NCBI GenBank assembly: GCA_018820765.1
Contig: JAHJNN010000017.1
Coordinates: 310,001 to 374,000, forward strand
Direction: 5' to 3'
DNA length: 64,000 nt
From: Gammaproteobacteria bacterium
GTDB lineage: Bacteria; Pseudomonadota; Gammaproteobacteria; Burkholderiales; Thiobacillaceae
Each line of letters opens with the position of its first letter. Positions within the stretch are counted from its first letter, which is position 1. Under the pieces are notes generated by a model. The model saw nothing but the letters and a program-made list of their open reading frames with translations, did not search any database and was not told where the DNA came from. A program made the position numbers and the translations under genes. Shown here piece by piece: positions 37,169-46,827 of this stretch.

Positions 37169-38485
37169 TTGAAAGACACCGCCGATTTCGTCCACTGGTT
37201 CCGCTCCGCCGCGCCGTACATCCACGGATTTCGCGGCAAGACCTTCGTCATCGCCTTCGGCGGCGAACTGGTGGCGGACGGCGGCTTCGTGCAGCTGGCG
37301 CACGACGTCAACCTGCTGAACAGCCTGGGCGTGCGGCTGGTGCTGGTGCACGGCGTGCGGCCGCAGGTGGAGGCGCGGCTGACCGAGAGCGGCACCGCCA
37401 TCCGCTACGTGAACGGGCTGCGCGTCACCGACGACACGGCGCTAGCCTGCGTCAAGGAGGCCGCGGGTACGGTGCGGGTGGAAATCGAGGCGCTGCTGTC
37501 GCTGGGACTGGCCAACACGCCGATGGCGGGCGCCGACATCCGGGTCGCCTCGGGCAATTTCGTCACCGCGCAACCGCTGGGGGTGCGCGACGGCATCGAC
37601 CTGCTACACACCGGCGAGGTGCGCAAGATCGACGCCGCGGCCATTCGCCGGCGCCTCGACCAGCACGACATCGTGCTGCTCTCCCCCATCGGCTATTCGC
37701 CGACCGGCGAGATCTTCAACCTCAGCCTGGAAGACGTGGCGACCCAGGCCGCGGTCGAACTGGCGGCCGACAAGCTGATTTTCCTGATGAATACCGAAGG
37801 CGTACCGGACAAGGGCCGCGCCATCCACAACGCGCTGACGGTCAACGAGGCGCGCCAGGTGCTGGAAAAGAAAACGAAGAAGCTGCCGGAAGACGTGGCC
37901 TACTATCTGCCGTGTGCGATCACCGCCTGCACCGGTGGCGTCAAGCGCGCCCACCTCATCAGCCGGCATCGGGACGGCGCGCTGCTGTCCGAGCTGTTCA
38001 CCCGCGAAGGCGTCGGCACGCTGGTCACCCCGGCGCCGCTGGAAACCCTGCGTGCCGCCACCATCGACGACGTCGGCGGCATTCTCGGCCTGATCGAACC
38101 GCTCGAGCGCGAGGGCATCCTGGTGCGGCGCTCGCGCGAGCTGCTGGAAATGGAAGTCGAGCGCTTCCTGGTGCTCGAGTCCGACGGCGTCGTCGCCGGC
38201 TGCGCCGCACTGTATCCCTTCCCCGAAGAGAAGGCGGCCGAACTCGCCTGCCTGGCCGTTGCCCAGGACTTTCGCGGACGCGGCTTCGGCGACCTGCTGC
38301 TGGCGGAAGCCGAGAAGCGGGGTAAAAAAGCCGGCTTCAGGAAGCTGTTCGTCCTGACCACCCGCACCGAACACTGGTTCGAGGAACGCGGTTTTGTCGA
38401 CAGCAGCCCCGATCACCTGCCCAAAAAGAAACAGGCGCTCTACAACTACATGCGGAAATCCAAGGTTCTGCAAAAGACGCTGTAA
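37169..38485 (+). CDS. argA: N-acetylglutamate synthase
   Basis: This 438-residue enzyme starts arginine synthesis by acetylating glutamate. It has an N-terminal amino-acid-kinase domain (VIAFGGELV, LVLVHGVRPQVE) that binds arginine for feedback, and a C-terminal GNAT domain (ELACLAVAQDFRGRGFGDLLL). No ATG fits; I chose TTG at 37169 (residues LKDTADFVHWF), giving the usual length, though TTG at 37100 is open too. No ribosome site is clear. Genes for a PhnD-like protein and a GGDEF/EAL protein follow after 11 bp. Confidence 0.92.
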   Translation: MKDTADFVHWFRSAAPYIHGFRGKTFVIAFGGELVADGGFVQLAHDVNLLNSLGVRLVLVHGVRPQVEARLTESGTAIRYVNGLRVTDDTALACVKEAAGTVRVEIEALLSLGLANTPMAGADIRVASGNFVTAQPLGVRDGIDLLHTGEVRKIDAAAIRRRLDQHDIVLLSPIGYSPTGEIFNLSLEDVATQAAVELAADKLIFLMNTEGVPDKGRAIHNALTVNEARQVLEKKTKKLPEDVAYYLPCAITACTGGVKRAHLISRHRDGALLSELFTREGVGTLVTPAPLETLRAATIDDVGGILGLIEPLEREGILVRRSRELLEMEVERFLVLESDGVVAGCAALYPFPEEKAAELACLAVAQDFRGRGFGDLLLAEAEKRGKKAGFRKLFVLTTRTEHWFEERGFVDSSPDHLPKKKQALYNYMRKSKVLQKTL

Positions 38486-38496
38486 TTAGGACATCC

Positions 38497-39444
38497 ATGT
38501 TGCGCACCTGCCCCCTGTGGCTGAGGCCGATCAGCCGCATCCTGCATGCGTTCGCCCCCGCAGCCCGCAAGCCCCCGACCGCCCGTCGACCCGTACCCGG
38601 CAGCCGTTCCCGGCGCGCGGTCCTGCTTGGGCTCCTGCTGCTGGCGGCCGGCAGCCGTCCTGCCGCGGCAGCGGACGATCCGCTGGTGTTCGGGATTTTC
38701 CCCAACATGACGGCGAAGCAGATCGTCGAAACCTACCGCCCGCTGGCCGACGCGTTGGAGAAAGCCTTGCACCGGCGCGTCGTCATCTACACCGCGCGCG
38801 ACTTCACGACCTTTGCCGAGCGCACCCGCCGCGGCGATTACGACCTTTTGCTGACCGCGCCCCATCTGGCGTGGCTGGCGCGGCAGGAAGCCGGCTATCG
38901 GCCGCTGCTCAAGTACGCTCAGCCCGTGCGCGGCCTGCTGGTCGTCAAGGCCGACTCTCCGATCGACACCCCGGAAGCCTTGCGCGGCCTCACCATCGCC
39001 ACCGCCGATTCCGTCGCCGTGGTGGTCTTGGCGATCCAGGCCGAACTGGCGGCACGCGGGCTCAGGAGCGGCATCGATTACCGGACGAGCGACTCGGGAA
39101 CCCACCTCAATGCGGTGATGCAGCTGATCAACGGCCGTGCGGACGCCGCCATGCTCGGGCTGCACCCCTATAAGCTGATGCCTCCCGGGCTGCACCGGCA
39201 ATTGCGCGTAATCGTCGAGACCGCACCCCTGTCCAGCCTGATGTATCTCACCCACCCGCGCCTGCGCAACGCCGAGACGCAGGCCGTGCGCAAGGCCTTG
39301 CTGGATTTCGCCGCCACGCCCACGGGCCAGGCATTCCTGCAGCGCGGCGGCTACGAGGCGTTCGCGCACGTGGACGGCAACGAGTTGAGTTCCTTCCGCC
39401 CTTACGCGATGCAGGCGCAAGAGATGCTGCGAAAGGCGCGATGA
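38497..39444 (+). CDS. PhnD-like phosphate/phosphonate-type periplasmic binding protein
   Basis: This 315-residue protein is a type 2 periplasmic binding protein of the PhnD family. A twin-arginine-like or long signal sequence ends near residue 59 (RRAVLLGLLLLAAGSRPAAAA); the mature part begins DDPLVFGIFPNMTAKQIVETYRPLADALEK as in PhnD. No ABC permease or ATPase is nearby. Instead its stop overlaps the start of a membrane GGDEF/EAL gene by four bases, so a ligand-sensing role is more probable than transport. Confidence 0.85.
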   Translation: MLRTCPLWLRPISRILHAFAPAARKPPTARRPVPGSRSRRAVLLGLLLLAAGSRPAAAADDPLVFGIFPNMTAKQIVETYRPLADALEKALHRRVVIYTARDFTTFAERTRRGDYDLLLTAPHLAWLARQEAGYRPLLKYAQPVRGLLVVKADSPIDTPEALRGLTIATADSVAVVVLAIQAELAARGLRSGIDYRTSDSGTHLNAVMQLINGRADAAMLGLHPYKLMPPGLHRQLRVIVETAPLSSLMYLTHPRLRNAETQAVRKALLDFAATPTGQAFLQRGGYEAFAHVDGNELSSFRPYAMQAQEMLRKAR

Positions 39445-42224
39445 AGATGAAGGGCTGGACCGGCCGACTTTCGCTGCGTTACAAGCTCACCCTCGCCGCG
39501 CTCGGCGTGGAGGCGGTGATGCTGAGCTTCCTGATCGCCAACGGCGTGCAGCTCACCACCCGTTCCCTGCAAATCCAGGCCGAGCATCGCGTGGCGGAAA
39601 TCGCCAAAACCCTGGAAGCCGCCCTCCTCGCGCCGCTGGCGCAGCAGGACGATGCCAGCGTACGCGACATCGCCGAGTCGCTGCAGCGGGACGACGGGCT
39701 GATGATGATCGAGGTACGCGACAGCAGCAAGCGTATCGTTCACCGCAGCGGCAGCGCCGGCAGCGCGGCCGATTTTCGCCGCACGCAGCCGATCGTGCTG
39801 GCCGGACAGCGCTATGGCGAAGTCGTCCTGGTGCTGTCGGGCCATTTCATTCAGGATGCGCGGACGCTCTATCTCCGGCAAAGCCTGGGCATTGCCGCAG
39901 CCGCGCTGCTGCTGACCGGCATTCTGCTGGCCCTGTCGACCGGCGCGGTGATCCGCCGCTTCGACGCGCTGACCCGTGCCAGCAAACGCATGGGAGAGGG
40001 CGACCTGGACATCAAGTTGGCCGGCGAAGGGCGCGACGAGATCGGCCAGCTGATCGGTACCTTCAACCGGATGGCCGAATCAGTGCGCTTCAACGTCGAG
40101 CGCGCGCGCGAAAACGAAGCGCGCTTTCATGCCATCGCCGACTACACCCACGATCTGGAATTCTGGCTGTCGCCCGAGGGCACGCTGCTGTGGGTCAACC
40201 CCTCGGTCGAGCGCATGCTGGGCTACACCGTGGACGAGTGCATGGCGCGGCTGAATTTCCCGGCTGACGTCATTTACCCGGAAGACCGCGCAGAGGCCGG
40301 TGCCGAGCTGCGCCAGGCCCTGCGCGGCACCTCGGGCCAGGGCTATTCCTGCCGCTTCAGCCGCAAGGACGGCAGCTATTTCTGGGCGCAGGTGAACTGG
40401 CAGCCCATCCACGATTACGCCGGCGTCTATCAGGGCATCCGCGCCAGCATCCACAGCATCGACGACCTCAAGGCGACCGAAGCCAGCCTGCGCCAGGCCA
40501 TCAACGAACTGCGCGCCGCGGAAGGCCTGCAAAGCCGGTATCTGGAAGAAACCGAACAGGAACGCGCCCGCCTGCTTTCGCTGCTGTCGGCGATGAACCT
40601 CGGCATTCTGTTTGTCGCCGCCGACGGCCGCGTGATTTATCACAACCCTGCCTTCAACCACATGTGGCAGATCGAGCCGGGAACGGTCCTCATCGACATG
40701 CCGGTGCACGAAGTGCTGGCGCCGTCCGCGTCGAATCTCGCCCGCCCGGATCATTTCTCCCGGCATCTGCGGTCGGCGCTGGAAACCCACGAGACGTCCG
40801 GCAACTATGAAATCCAGATGACCGATGGCCGCATCATCACCGAGCTCGATTATCCGGTTCGCGACCGCGAAGGCCGCTTCATGGGCCACCTGTGGATTTA
40901 CGAGGACGTCACCCGCGAGCGCCAGACCGCCGAACAGCTGGTGCACCTGGCCGAGCGCGACGCGCTCACTGGGCTCTACAACCGCCACCGCTTCCAGCAC
41001 GAACTGACGCGCACCCTGCTGGAAACCGACCGCCAGCAAGGCCTGTGCGCAGTGATGTTCTTCGACCTCGACGAATTCAAGAGCATCAACGACAGCTACG
41101 GCCACCGCGCCGGCGACGCGCTGCTGATCCGGGTGGCCGGCGAAATCGGCGCCCTGGTGCGGCGCAATGAAGTGCTGGCACGGCTGGGGGGCGACGAATT
41201 CGCCATCCTGCTGCCCGCAGTGCATGGCAGCGAGGCCGAGGTGCTGGCCGAGCGGGTGGTGCGCGCGGTCGCTCAGATTCCCTTCCGTTTCGAGGGGCAG
41301 AACCTGCGGATGACCTCCAGCCTCGGCATCGCCTACTATCCCTCGCAAGCCGCCAGCGCCGACGACCTGGTCGCGCGCGCCGACATCGCCATGTATCAGG
41401 CCAAGGATGCCGGCAAGAATACCTGGCGCGTCTACCGCGCGGACGCCGGCGCCCACAGCGAAATCCGCAACCGGCTGTCGTGGGGCGAACGCATCAGCAA
41501 CGCACTCGACAAGAACTTGTTCCAGCTGCATTTCCAGGGCGTGTACCGGACCGAGGACGATTCGCTTTCACACCTGGAGGCACTCATCCGCATGGTCGAC
41601 GAGGAACGGCCCGATCAGCTCATCATGCCGGCCCACTTCATCCAGCTGGCCGAAAAGAGCGGGCGCATTCTCGATATCGACCGCTGGGTGATACGCGAGG
41701 TGCTGCGCATGCTGGCGGACAATCCGGATATCCCGCCCATCGCGGTCAACCTGTCGGGGCGTTCGGTGTCCGAGCCCAGCCTGCCGCAGTTCATCGGCAA
41801 CGAGCTGCGCGATTGGGGCGTCAACCCCGGCCGCCTGATCGTCGAAATCACCGAAACGGCGGCGGTATCGGACCTGAACGACGCGCAACGCCTGATCGAA
41901 GCGCTGCGCACCCTCGGCTGCGGGGTGTGCCTCGACGACTTCGGGGTCGGCTTCGCCTCCTTTGCCTACCTCAAGCACCTGCATGTCGACACCATCAAGA
42001 TCGACGGCCTGTTCATCTCCAACCTGTCGAACGACCCCGACAACCAGGTGTTCGTGCAGGCCATGGTCAGCGTCGCACTCGGCCTCGGGAAATCGGTGGT
42101 CGCGGAATACGTCGAGGACGGTCCGACGCTCGGCCTGCTGCGGCGCTTCGGCGTCGACCTGGTGCAGGGCTATCACCTCGACCGGCCGGTTGCCGACCAT
42201 CCGGCGCTGCAAGGCATCCGCTAG
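39441..42224 (+). CDS. Membrane sensor with HAMP, two PAS, GGDEF and EAL domains
   Basis: This 927-residue protein handles cyclic di-GMP. Order: membrane helix (14-34), periplasmic domain (35-147), helix (148-170), HAMP, PAS near 228-345, PAS near 380-490, GGDEF ([13 protein letters not shown]) and EAL (SHLEALIRM). The GGDEF site is intact; the inhibitory RxxD site reads RRNE. EAL residues look complete ([37 protein letters not shown]) except that AEGVE reads AEYVE. Both activities are therefore possible. The PhnD-like partner probably signals through the periplasmic domain. Confidence 0.9.
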   Translation: MKMKGWTGRLSLRYKLTLAALGVEAVMLSFLIANGVQLTTRSLQIQAEHRVAEIAKTLEAALLAPLAQQDDASVRDIAESLQRDDGLMMIEVRDSSKRIVHRSGSAGSAADFRRTQPIVLAGQRYGEVVLVLSGHFIQDARTLYLRQSLGIAAAALLLTGILLALSTGAVIRRFDALTRASKRMGEGDLDIKLAGEGRDEIGQLIGTFNRMAESVRFNVERARENEARFHAIADYTHDLEFWLSPEGTLLWVNPSVERMLGYTVDECMARLNFPADVIYPEDRAEAGAELRQALRGTSGQGYSCRFSRKDGSYFWAQVNWQPIHDYAGVYQGIRASIHSIDDLKATEASLRQAINELRAAEGLQSRYLEETEQERARLLSLLSAMNLGILFVAADGRVIYHNPAFNHMWQIEPGTVLIDMPVHEVLAPSASNLARPDHFSRHLRSALETHETSGNYEIQMTDGRIITELDYPVRDREGRFMGHLWIYEDVTRERQTAEQLVHLAERDALTGLYNRHRFQHELTRTLLETDRQQGLCAVMFFDLDEFKSINDSYGHRAGDALLIRVAGEIGALVRRNEVLARLGGDEFAILLPAVHGSEAEVLAERVVRAVAQIPFRFEGQNLRMTSSLGIAYYPSQAASADDLVARADIAMYQAKDAGKNTWRVYRADAGAHSEIRNRLSWGERISNALDKNLFQLHFQGVYRTEDDSLSHLEALIRMVDEERPDQLIMPAHFIQLAEKSGRILDIDRWVIREVLRMLADNPDIPPIAVNLSGRSVSEPSLPQFIGNELRDWGVNPGRLIVEITETAAVSDLNDAQRLIEALRTLGCGVCLDDFGVGFASFAYLKHLHVDTIKIDGLFISNLSNDPDNQVFVQAMVSVALGLGKSVVAEYVEDGPTLGLLRRFGVDLVQGYHLDRPVADHPALQGIR

Positions 42225-42309
42225 TCAGCGGCAAGCCACGGCCCCTCATGGGCGCAGTGTGCAAGATGTTAAAATGCCGCGTTTTTCCGCCGCTTTCCAG
42301 GATATCCCC

Positions 42310-43902
42310 GTGCTCACCGCTTCCAGCATCACCCTGCAATTCGCCGCCAAGCCCCTGTTCGAGAACGTCAGCGTCAAGTTCGGCGACGGCAACCGCTACG
42401 GCCTGATCGGCGCCAACGGCTGCGGCAAGTCCACCTTCATGAAGATCCTCGCCGGCGAGCTGGAGCCCACCGCCGGCAACGTCTCGCTCGACCCCGGCGA
42501 GCGCATGGCCTGGCTGCGCCAGGACCAGTTCGGCTACGAGGACCAGCGCGTGCTCGACGTAGTGCTGCAGGGCCACGCCGAGATGTGGCGGGTGATGCAG
42601 GAAAAGGACGCCATCTACATGAACCCGGAGGCGAGCGAGGAGGACTACCTGCACGCCGCCGAACTCGAAGCCAAGTTCGGCGAGATGGGCGGCTACGACG
42701 CCGAGGCGCGGGCCGGCCAGCTGCTGCTGGGCGTCGGCATCCCGACCGAGCAGCACAGCGGCCCCATGAGCCAGATCGCGCCGGGTTTCAAGCTGCGGGT
42801 GCTGCTGACGCAGGCGCTGTTCTCCGACCCCGACATCCTGCTGCTGGACGAACCGACCAACAACCTCGACATCAACACCATCCGCTGGCTGGAAAACGTC
42901 CTGAACGAGAGCAAGGCCACCATCATCGTCATCTCGCACGACCGCCACTTTCTGAATCAGGTCTGTACCCACATGGCCGACCTCGACTACGGCACCATCA
43001 AGGTCTACCCCGGCAACTATGACGACTACATGCTGGCCTCGGCGCAGGTCAAGGAACGCCAGGCGTCGGCGAATGCCAAGGCCAAGGACAAGGTGGCCGA
43101 ACTGCAGGAATTCGTGCGCCGCTTCTCGGCCAACAAGTCGAAGGCGCGTCAGGCCACCAGCCGCATGAAGATGATCGACAAGATCAAGATCGAGGACTTC
43201 AAGCCCAGCTCGCGGCAGAACCCCTACATCCGCTTCGAGCCCGAAAAGGCGATGCACCGCCGCGCGCTCGAAGTCGAGGCCCTCAAGTTCGGCTACGGCG
43301 ATGCGCCGCTGTTCAGCACCCTCGGCTTTTCGCTGGAAGCCGGCGAGAAAATGGCCGTCATCGGCGGCAACGGCGTCGGCAAATCGACGCTGATGAAGCT
43401 TCTGATGGGCGAGCTTGCGCCGCAATTCGGCGAGGTGCGCTGGAGCGAGAACGCCAACGTCGGCTACTTCTCGCAGGACCACGTCAGCGATTTCGACATG
43501 GACAAGAACCTCACTGACTGGATGCACCAGTGGACGCAGCCGGGCGACGACGAGCAGGTGCTGCGCGGCATCCTCGGGCGCCTCTTGTTCTCCGGCGACG
43601 ACGTCAAGAAATCGGTGCGGGTGCTGTCCGGCGGCGAGAAGGGCCGCATGCTCTACGGCAAGCTGATGCTCGGCCGCCACAACGTGCTGGTGATGGACGA
43701 GCCGACCAACCACATGGACATGGAATCGATCGAGTCGCTGAACCTCGCGCTCGACCTGTTCAAGGGCACCGTGATCTTCGTCTCTCACGACCGCCAGTTC
43801 GTCTCCAGCCTCGCCACCCGCATCCTCGAGATCACCCCCGAGGGCGTCGAGTTCTATATGGGCAACTACGACGAGTACCTGCATTCGAAGGGCCTGGAGT
43901 GA
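42310..43902 (+). CDS. ABC-F family ATPase, YbiT type
   Basis: This 530-residue protein has two ABC domains and no membrane part. Walker A motifs are GANGCGKST and [17 protein letters not shown] and DEPTNHMD are the Walker B regions. The first signature is degenerate ([10 protein letters not shown]) and the second is LSGGEKGRM, both as in E. coli YbiT, which is also 530 residues. ABC-F proteins act on ribosomes. I chose GTG at 42310, with AGGA eight bases upstream and an N-terminus matching the family. Confidence 0.92.
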   Translation: MLTASSITLQFAAKPLFENVSVKFGDGNRYGLIGANGCGKSTFMKILAGELEPTAGNVSLDPGERMAWLRQDQFGYEDQRVLDVVLQGHAEMWRVMQEKDAIYMNPEASEEDYLHAAELEAKFGEMGGYDAEARAGQLLLGVGIPTEQHSGPMSQIAPGFKLRVLLTQALFSDPDILLLDEPTNNLDINTIRWLENVLNESKATIIVISHDRHFLNQVCTHMADLDYGTIKVYPGNYDDYMLASAQVKERQASANAKAKDKVAELQEFVRRFSANKSKARQATSRMKMIDKIKIEDFKPSSRQNPYIRFEPEKAMHRRALEVEALKFGYGDAPLFSTLGFSLEAGEKMAVIGGNGVGKSTLMKLLMGELAPQFGEVRWSENANVGYFSQDHVSDFDMDKNLTDWMHQWTQPGDDEQVLRGILGRLLFSGDDVKKSVRVLSGGEKGRMLYGKLMLGRHNVLVMDEPTNHMDMESIESLNLALDLFKGTVIFVSHDRQFVSSLATRILEITPEGVEFYMGNYDEYLHSKGLE

Positions 43903-44720
43903 GCATTCCCCCCTCTCCCTCCAGGGGCGAGGGGGCGAACGATGCGCTGCGCGCGCCCAAACCGATTAACGAAGTCGTTGTCATCGGCCTGGGTCAATTG
44001 GGCCGCGTGTTCGCAGGCGGTCTGCTGCGAACGGGAAACATGGTCATCCCGGTCAACCGTGGCGACGACATGGCGACACTGGCCAAAGCGCATCCCGCAC
44101 CGGAGCTGCTGCTCATCGCGGTCGCCGAGAACGATCTGCACACCGTGCTCGCGATCCTGCCCGACGCATGGAAACCACGCGCCGCACTGATCCAGAACGA
44201 GCTCCTGCCGCGCGACTGGCAGGCGCACGGCTTTGCCGATCCCACCGTCATGTCCGTCTGGTTCGAAAAGAAGAAGGGCATCGACGCCAAGCCGCTGATC
44301 GCGTCCCCCGTGGCCGGCCCCGGCGCCGCGCTGCTGTGCCGCGCGCTGACCGCGATCGAGCTGCCCTGCCGCGAAGTGGCGCCGGGCGATGAACTGCTGT
44401 TCGAACTGGTGAGGAAGAACGTCTACATCCTCACCACCAACATCGCCGGCATCAAGACCGGCGGCACCGTGTCGCAGCTGTGGGCGCAGCACGAAGCCTT
44501 CGCGCGCCAAGTGGCAAACGAGGTGATGGACATCCAGGACGCGCTGACCGGCGTCCAGCACGACCGCGGCGCACTCATCGCCGGCATGCTCGAAGCCTTC
44601 GACGGCGACCCCGATCACGGCTGCACCGGCCGCTCCGCGCCGGCACGTCTGGCGCGTGCCCTCGCGCACGCCGACACCTTCGGGCTTGCCGTACCGACCC
44701 TGCGCTCGCTGGCGAGCTAG
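43899..44720 (+). CDS. Rossmann-fold NAD(P)-dependent oxidoreductase, ketopantoate-reductase-like
   Basis: This 273-residue protein opens with a dinucleotide-binding motif, [18 protein letters not shown], and has a helical C-terminal half, similar in plan to ketopantoate reductases, but the family catalytic motifs are not convincing. The start is GTG at 43899 overlapping the ABC-F stop (GTGA). The first 20 residues are encoded by a CCCTCTCCCTCCAGGGGCGAGGGGG hairpin-like stretch and are probably not structured. The 3' end overlaps the convergent kinase gene by four bases. Function is uncertain. Confidence 0.6.
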   Translation: MSIPPSPSRGEGANDALRAPKPINEVVVIGLGQLGRVFAGGLLRTGNMVIPVNRGDDMATLAKAHPAPELLLIAVAENDLHTVLAILPDAWKPRAALIQNELLPRDWQAHGFADPTVMSVWFEKKKGIDAKPLIASPVAGPGAALLCRALTAIELPCREVAPGDELLFELVRKNVYILTTNIAGIKTGGTVSQLWAQHEAFARQVANEVMDIQDALTGVQHDRGALIAGMLEAFDGDPDHGCTGRSAPARLARALAHADTFGLAVPTLRSLAS

Positions 44721-45598
44721 CGAATCTCGGCCAGCAGCTGCGCCATCATGCGCTGTACCTGCCCCGCGTAACCGCCGCCGAACATATTGGCATGGTTGAG
44801 GATGTGGTACAGGTTGTAGAGCGTCCTGCGCACCGCGTAGCCGGCGTCGAGCGGCCAGGCTTCGCGGTAGGCGGCATGAAAACCCGGCGCGAAGCCGCCG
44901 AAGAGTTCGCTCATTGCCAGGTCGCATTCGCGGTCGCCGTAATACGTCGCGGGGTCGAAAATCGCCGGCGAGCCGTCGTCAAGAAAACCATGGTTGCCGC
45001 CCCACAGATCGCCGTGCAGCAGCGAGGGCTGCGGCCGGTAGCCGGCGAACACACCCTCCAGCCCCGCCATCAATGCTTCGCCGTCGCGCTGCAGCGTGCC
45101 GCCATAGCCGTTCTGCGCCGCCAGCTTCAATTGAAAACCGAGCCGTTGCACGCGCCAGAATTCGACCCAGTCATCCGTCCAAGCATTCGGTTGCGGCGTG
45201 GCGCCGATCCAGTTGTCGCGCGTGCCGCCGAATTGCGCGGCGCCAACACGGTGCTGCTGCGCCAGTTGCCGACCCAGTAACACGGCGTCGCCGTGCGGCT
45301 TGAGCGGCAGGTATTCGAGCACCAGGTACGCCTGTCCCTCGGCGACGCCGTGGCAAACTCCCTGCGGCACCCGCACCGCGTTCGCCGCCGCCAGTTCGGC
45401 GAGCCCCGCCGCTTCCGCCTCGAACATCGGGAGCCGGGAAGCGGACTGGGTTTTGACGAAAAACGTGCGCGTGCCGTCGCTGAGCGTGAACGCCTCGCTG
45501 ATGTCGCCGCCGCGCACGGCCCGCGCGTTCCGCACCGTGAAAGACATCCCGCTGGCACGGCCGATGGCGGCGGCGAGTTCCGTATGAAAAACGCTCAT
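44717..45598 (-). CDS. Fructosamine/ketosamine-3-kinase family protein
   Basis: This 293-residue protein has the aminoglycoside-phosphotransferase fold of fructosamine-3-kinases. ATP-site lysine is in TFFVKTQ, the catalytic loop is LLHGDLWGGNHGF and the metal site is IFDPATYYGDRECDLAM. Bacterial members phosphorylate ketosamines for deglycation. Its start overlaps the stop of the ATP-grasp gene by four bases, so it is the last gene of the DUF971-radical SAM-ATP-grasp group, which may give it a different natural substrate. Confidence 0.87.
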   Translation of the reverse strand: MSVFHTELAAAIGRASGMSFTVRNARAVRGGDISEAFTLSDGTRTFFVKTQSASRLPMFEAEAAGLAELAAANAVRVPQGVCHGVAEGQAYLVLEYLPLKPHGDAVLLGRQLAQQHRVGAAQFGGTRDNWIGATPQPNAWTDDWVEFWRVQRLGFQLKLAAQNGYGGTLQRDGEALMAGLEGVFAGYRPQPSLLHGDLWGGNHGFLDDGSPAIFDPATYYGDRECDLAMSELFGGFAPGFHAAYREAWPLDAGYAVRRTLYNLYHILNHANMFGGGYAGQVQRMMAQLLAEIR

Positions 45599-46821
45599 GG
45601 CTCGACCAGCGGCTGGATGCGCACGCCGAGTGCCGCATGCGCGGCGCGCAATGCGGCCTCGGCCTGCTGCGGGGTGGCGGCGTGGCTGAAGATGAAACCC
45701 AGATAGCCCGCGCCCTCGGGCGGCGGCGCCACCAGCTGACCGGGCGGCGCGGTGATCTCGACGCCGCTGATATCCGGAACGGCCCGCGCTTCGTCCTGGC
45801 CGTCGACCCCGTGAAAAATCCCGCTCGCCGGGATCGGAATCATCATCACCCCGGCGGCGCTGCCGTTCGCCGGCGCCGGCAGCGGCAGAGGCAGGCCGAC
45901 GGCATGGCGCAGCACGATTTCCGCGCTGTCCATGCCGAGCGTGGCGGCGAGCACCCGCCCGCACAGACCGCCGATGCCGCGTGGCGCGATTTCGAGCAGC
46001 CACACACCGGCATCGTTGACGCGCGCCTCGGCATGGATCACGCCCTCGGTGACGCCGGCGGCCACGCAAACACGCTCAGCCGCGGCGGCGAACTCGCACT
46101 GCGTGGCGTCCGGCAGGCGCGAGGGCGTGATGTACAACGTTTCCTCGAAATAGGGTCCGTCGAGCGGGTCGGGCTTGTCGAACACGGCGAGCACCCGCAG
46201 AACGCCGCCGGACAGCACGCCGTCGAGTGCAACCTCGACGCCGGGGATGAAGCGTTCGACCAGCAGATCGTCGGCATCGCGCTGCGCGCGCGCCTGGATG
46301 CGCTGCACCTGACGCAGCGCCCGCAACAACTGGTTGACATCGTTGGCGCGAATCACGCCGCGGCTGGCGTTCAGCCGGCGCGCCTTCACCACCAGCGGAA
46401 AACCCGGCGCCGCAGCGGCTTCCAACGCCTCTTCGTGCACCCGGGCAAATGCGGGATGCGGCAGGCCGATCACCTGCTGCAGCCGGCGGAAGCGCAGCTT
46501 GTCGGTGAGCGTGGCCACCGCATCCGGCGGATTGCCCGGCAGCTTTAGCGCCGCGCGAAGCTGTGCCGCCAGCGCCTGCCCGTGATCGTCCACCGCCAGC
46601 ACCGCATCGACGGGTTGCTCCAGCGCCTCCAGCACCTGCGGCAACGCAATCTCAGGCTGGTCGAACGGCACGCTCATCAGCGGCGGCAAGCCCCAGCCGG
46701 ATGCCAGCCGATGGCAGTAATCGGCGCAGGCGACAAGCTCGATATCCAGCCGCGCGGCGGCGGCGATGAAGTCCTGGTTGGCGTAGCCCGCGGCGGGGAG
46801 GAGCAGCAGAAGGCGCGGCAT
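45595..46821 (-). CDS. ATP-grasp ligase
   Basis: This 408-residue protein has an ATP-grasp fold: N-terminal Rossmann-like part (MPRLLLLLPAAGYANQDFIAAA), ATP-binding LVVKARRLNASRGV, DDLLVERFIPGVEVALDGVL, and metal-binding HAEARVNDAGVWLLEIAPRGIGG. It is like carboxylate-amine ligases that join amino acids or peptides; substrate is unknown. It starts six bases after the radical SAM gene stop and overlaps the kinase gene downstream by ATGA. Confidence 0.85.
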   Translation of the reverse strand: MPRLLLLLPAAGYANQDFIAAAARLDIELVACADYCHRLASGWGLPPLMSVPFDQPEIALPQVLEALEQPVDAVLAVDDHGQALAAQLRAALKLPGNPPDAVATLTDKLRFRRLQQVIGLPHPAFARVHEEALEAAAAPGFPLVVKARRLNASRGVIRANDVNQLLRALRQVQRIQARAQRDADDLLVERFIPGVEVALDGVLSGGVLRVLAVFDKPDPLDGPYFEETLYITPSRLPDATQCEFAAAAERVCVAAGVTEGVIHAEARVNDAGVWLLEIAPRGIGGLCGRVLAATLGMDSAEIVLRHAVGLPLPLPAPANGSAAGVMMIPIPASGIFHGVDGQDEARAVPDISGVEITAPPGQLVAPPPEGAGYLGFIFSHAATPQQAEAALRAAHAALGVRIQPLVEP

Positions 46822-46827
46822 ATGCGA

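Noticed and set aside
42067-43884. A 605-codon minus-strand frame opposite the ABC-F gene
   Set aside because: The ABC-F gene has all its ATPase motifs; the opposite frame has none.
43899-43960. Frameshift at the ABC-F/oxidoreductase junction
   Set aside because: The GTGA overlap and continuous downstream frame are explained by a GTG start with translational coupling.
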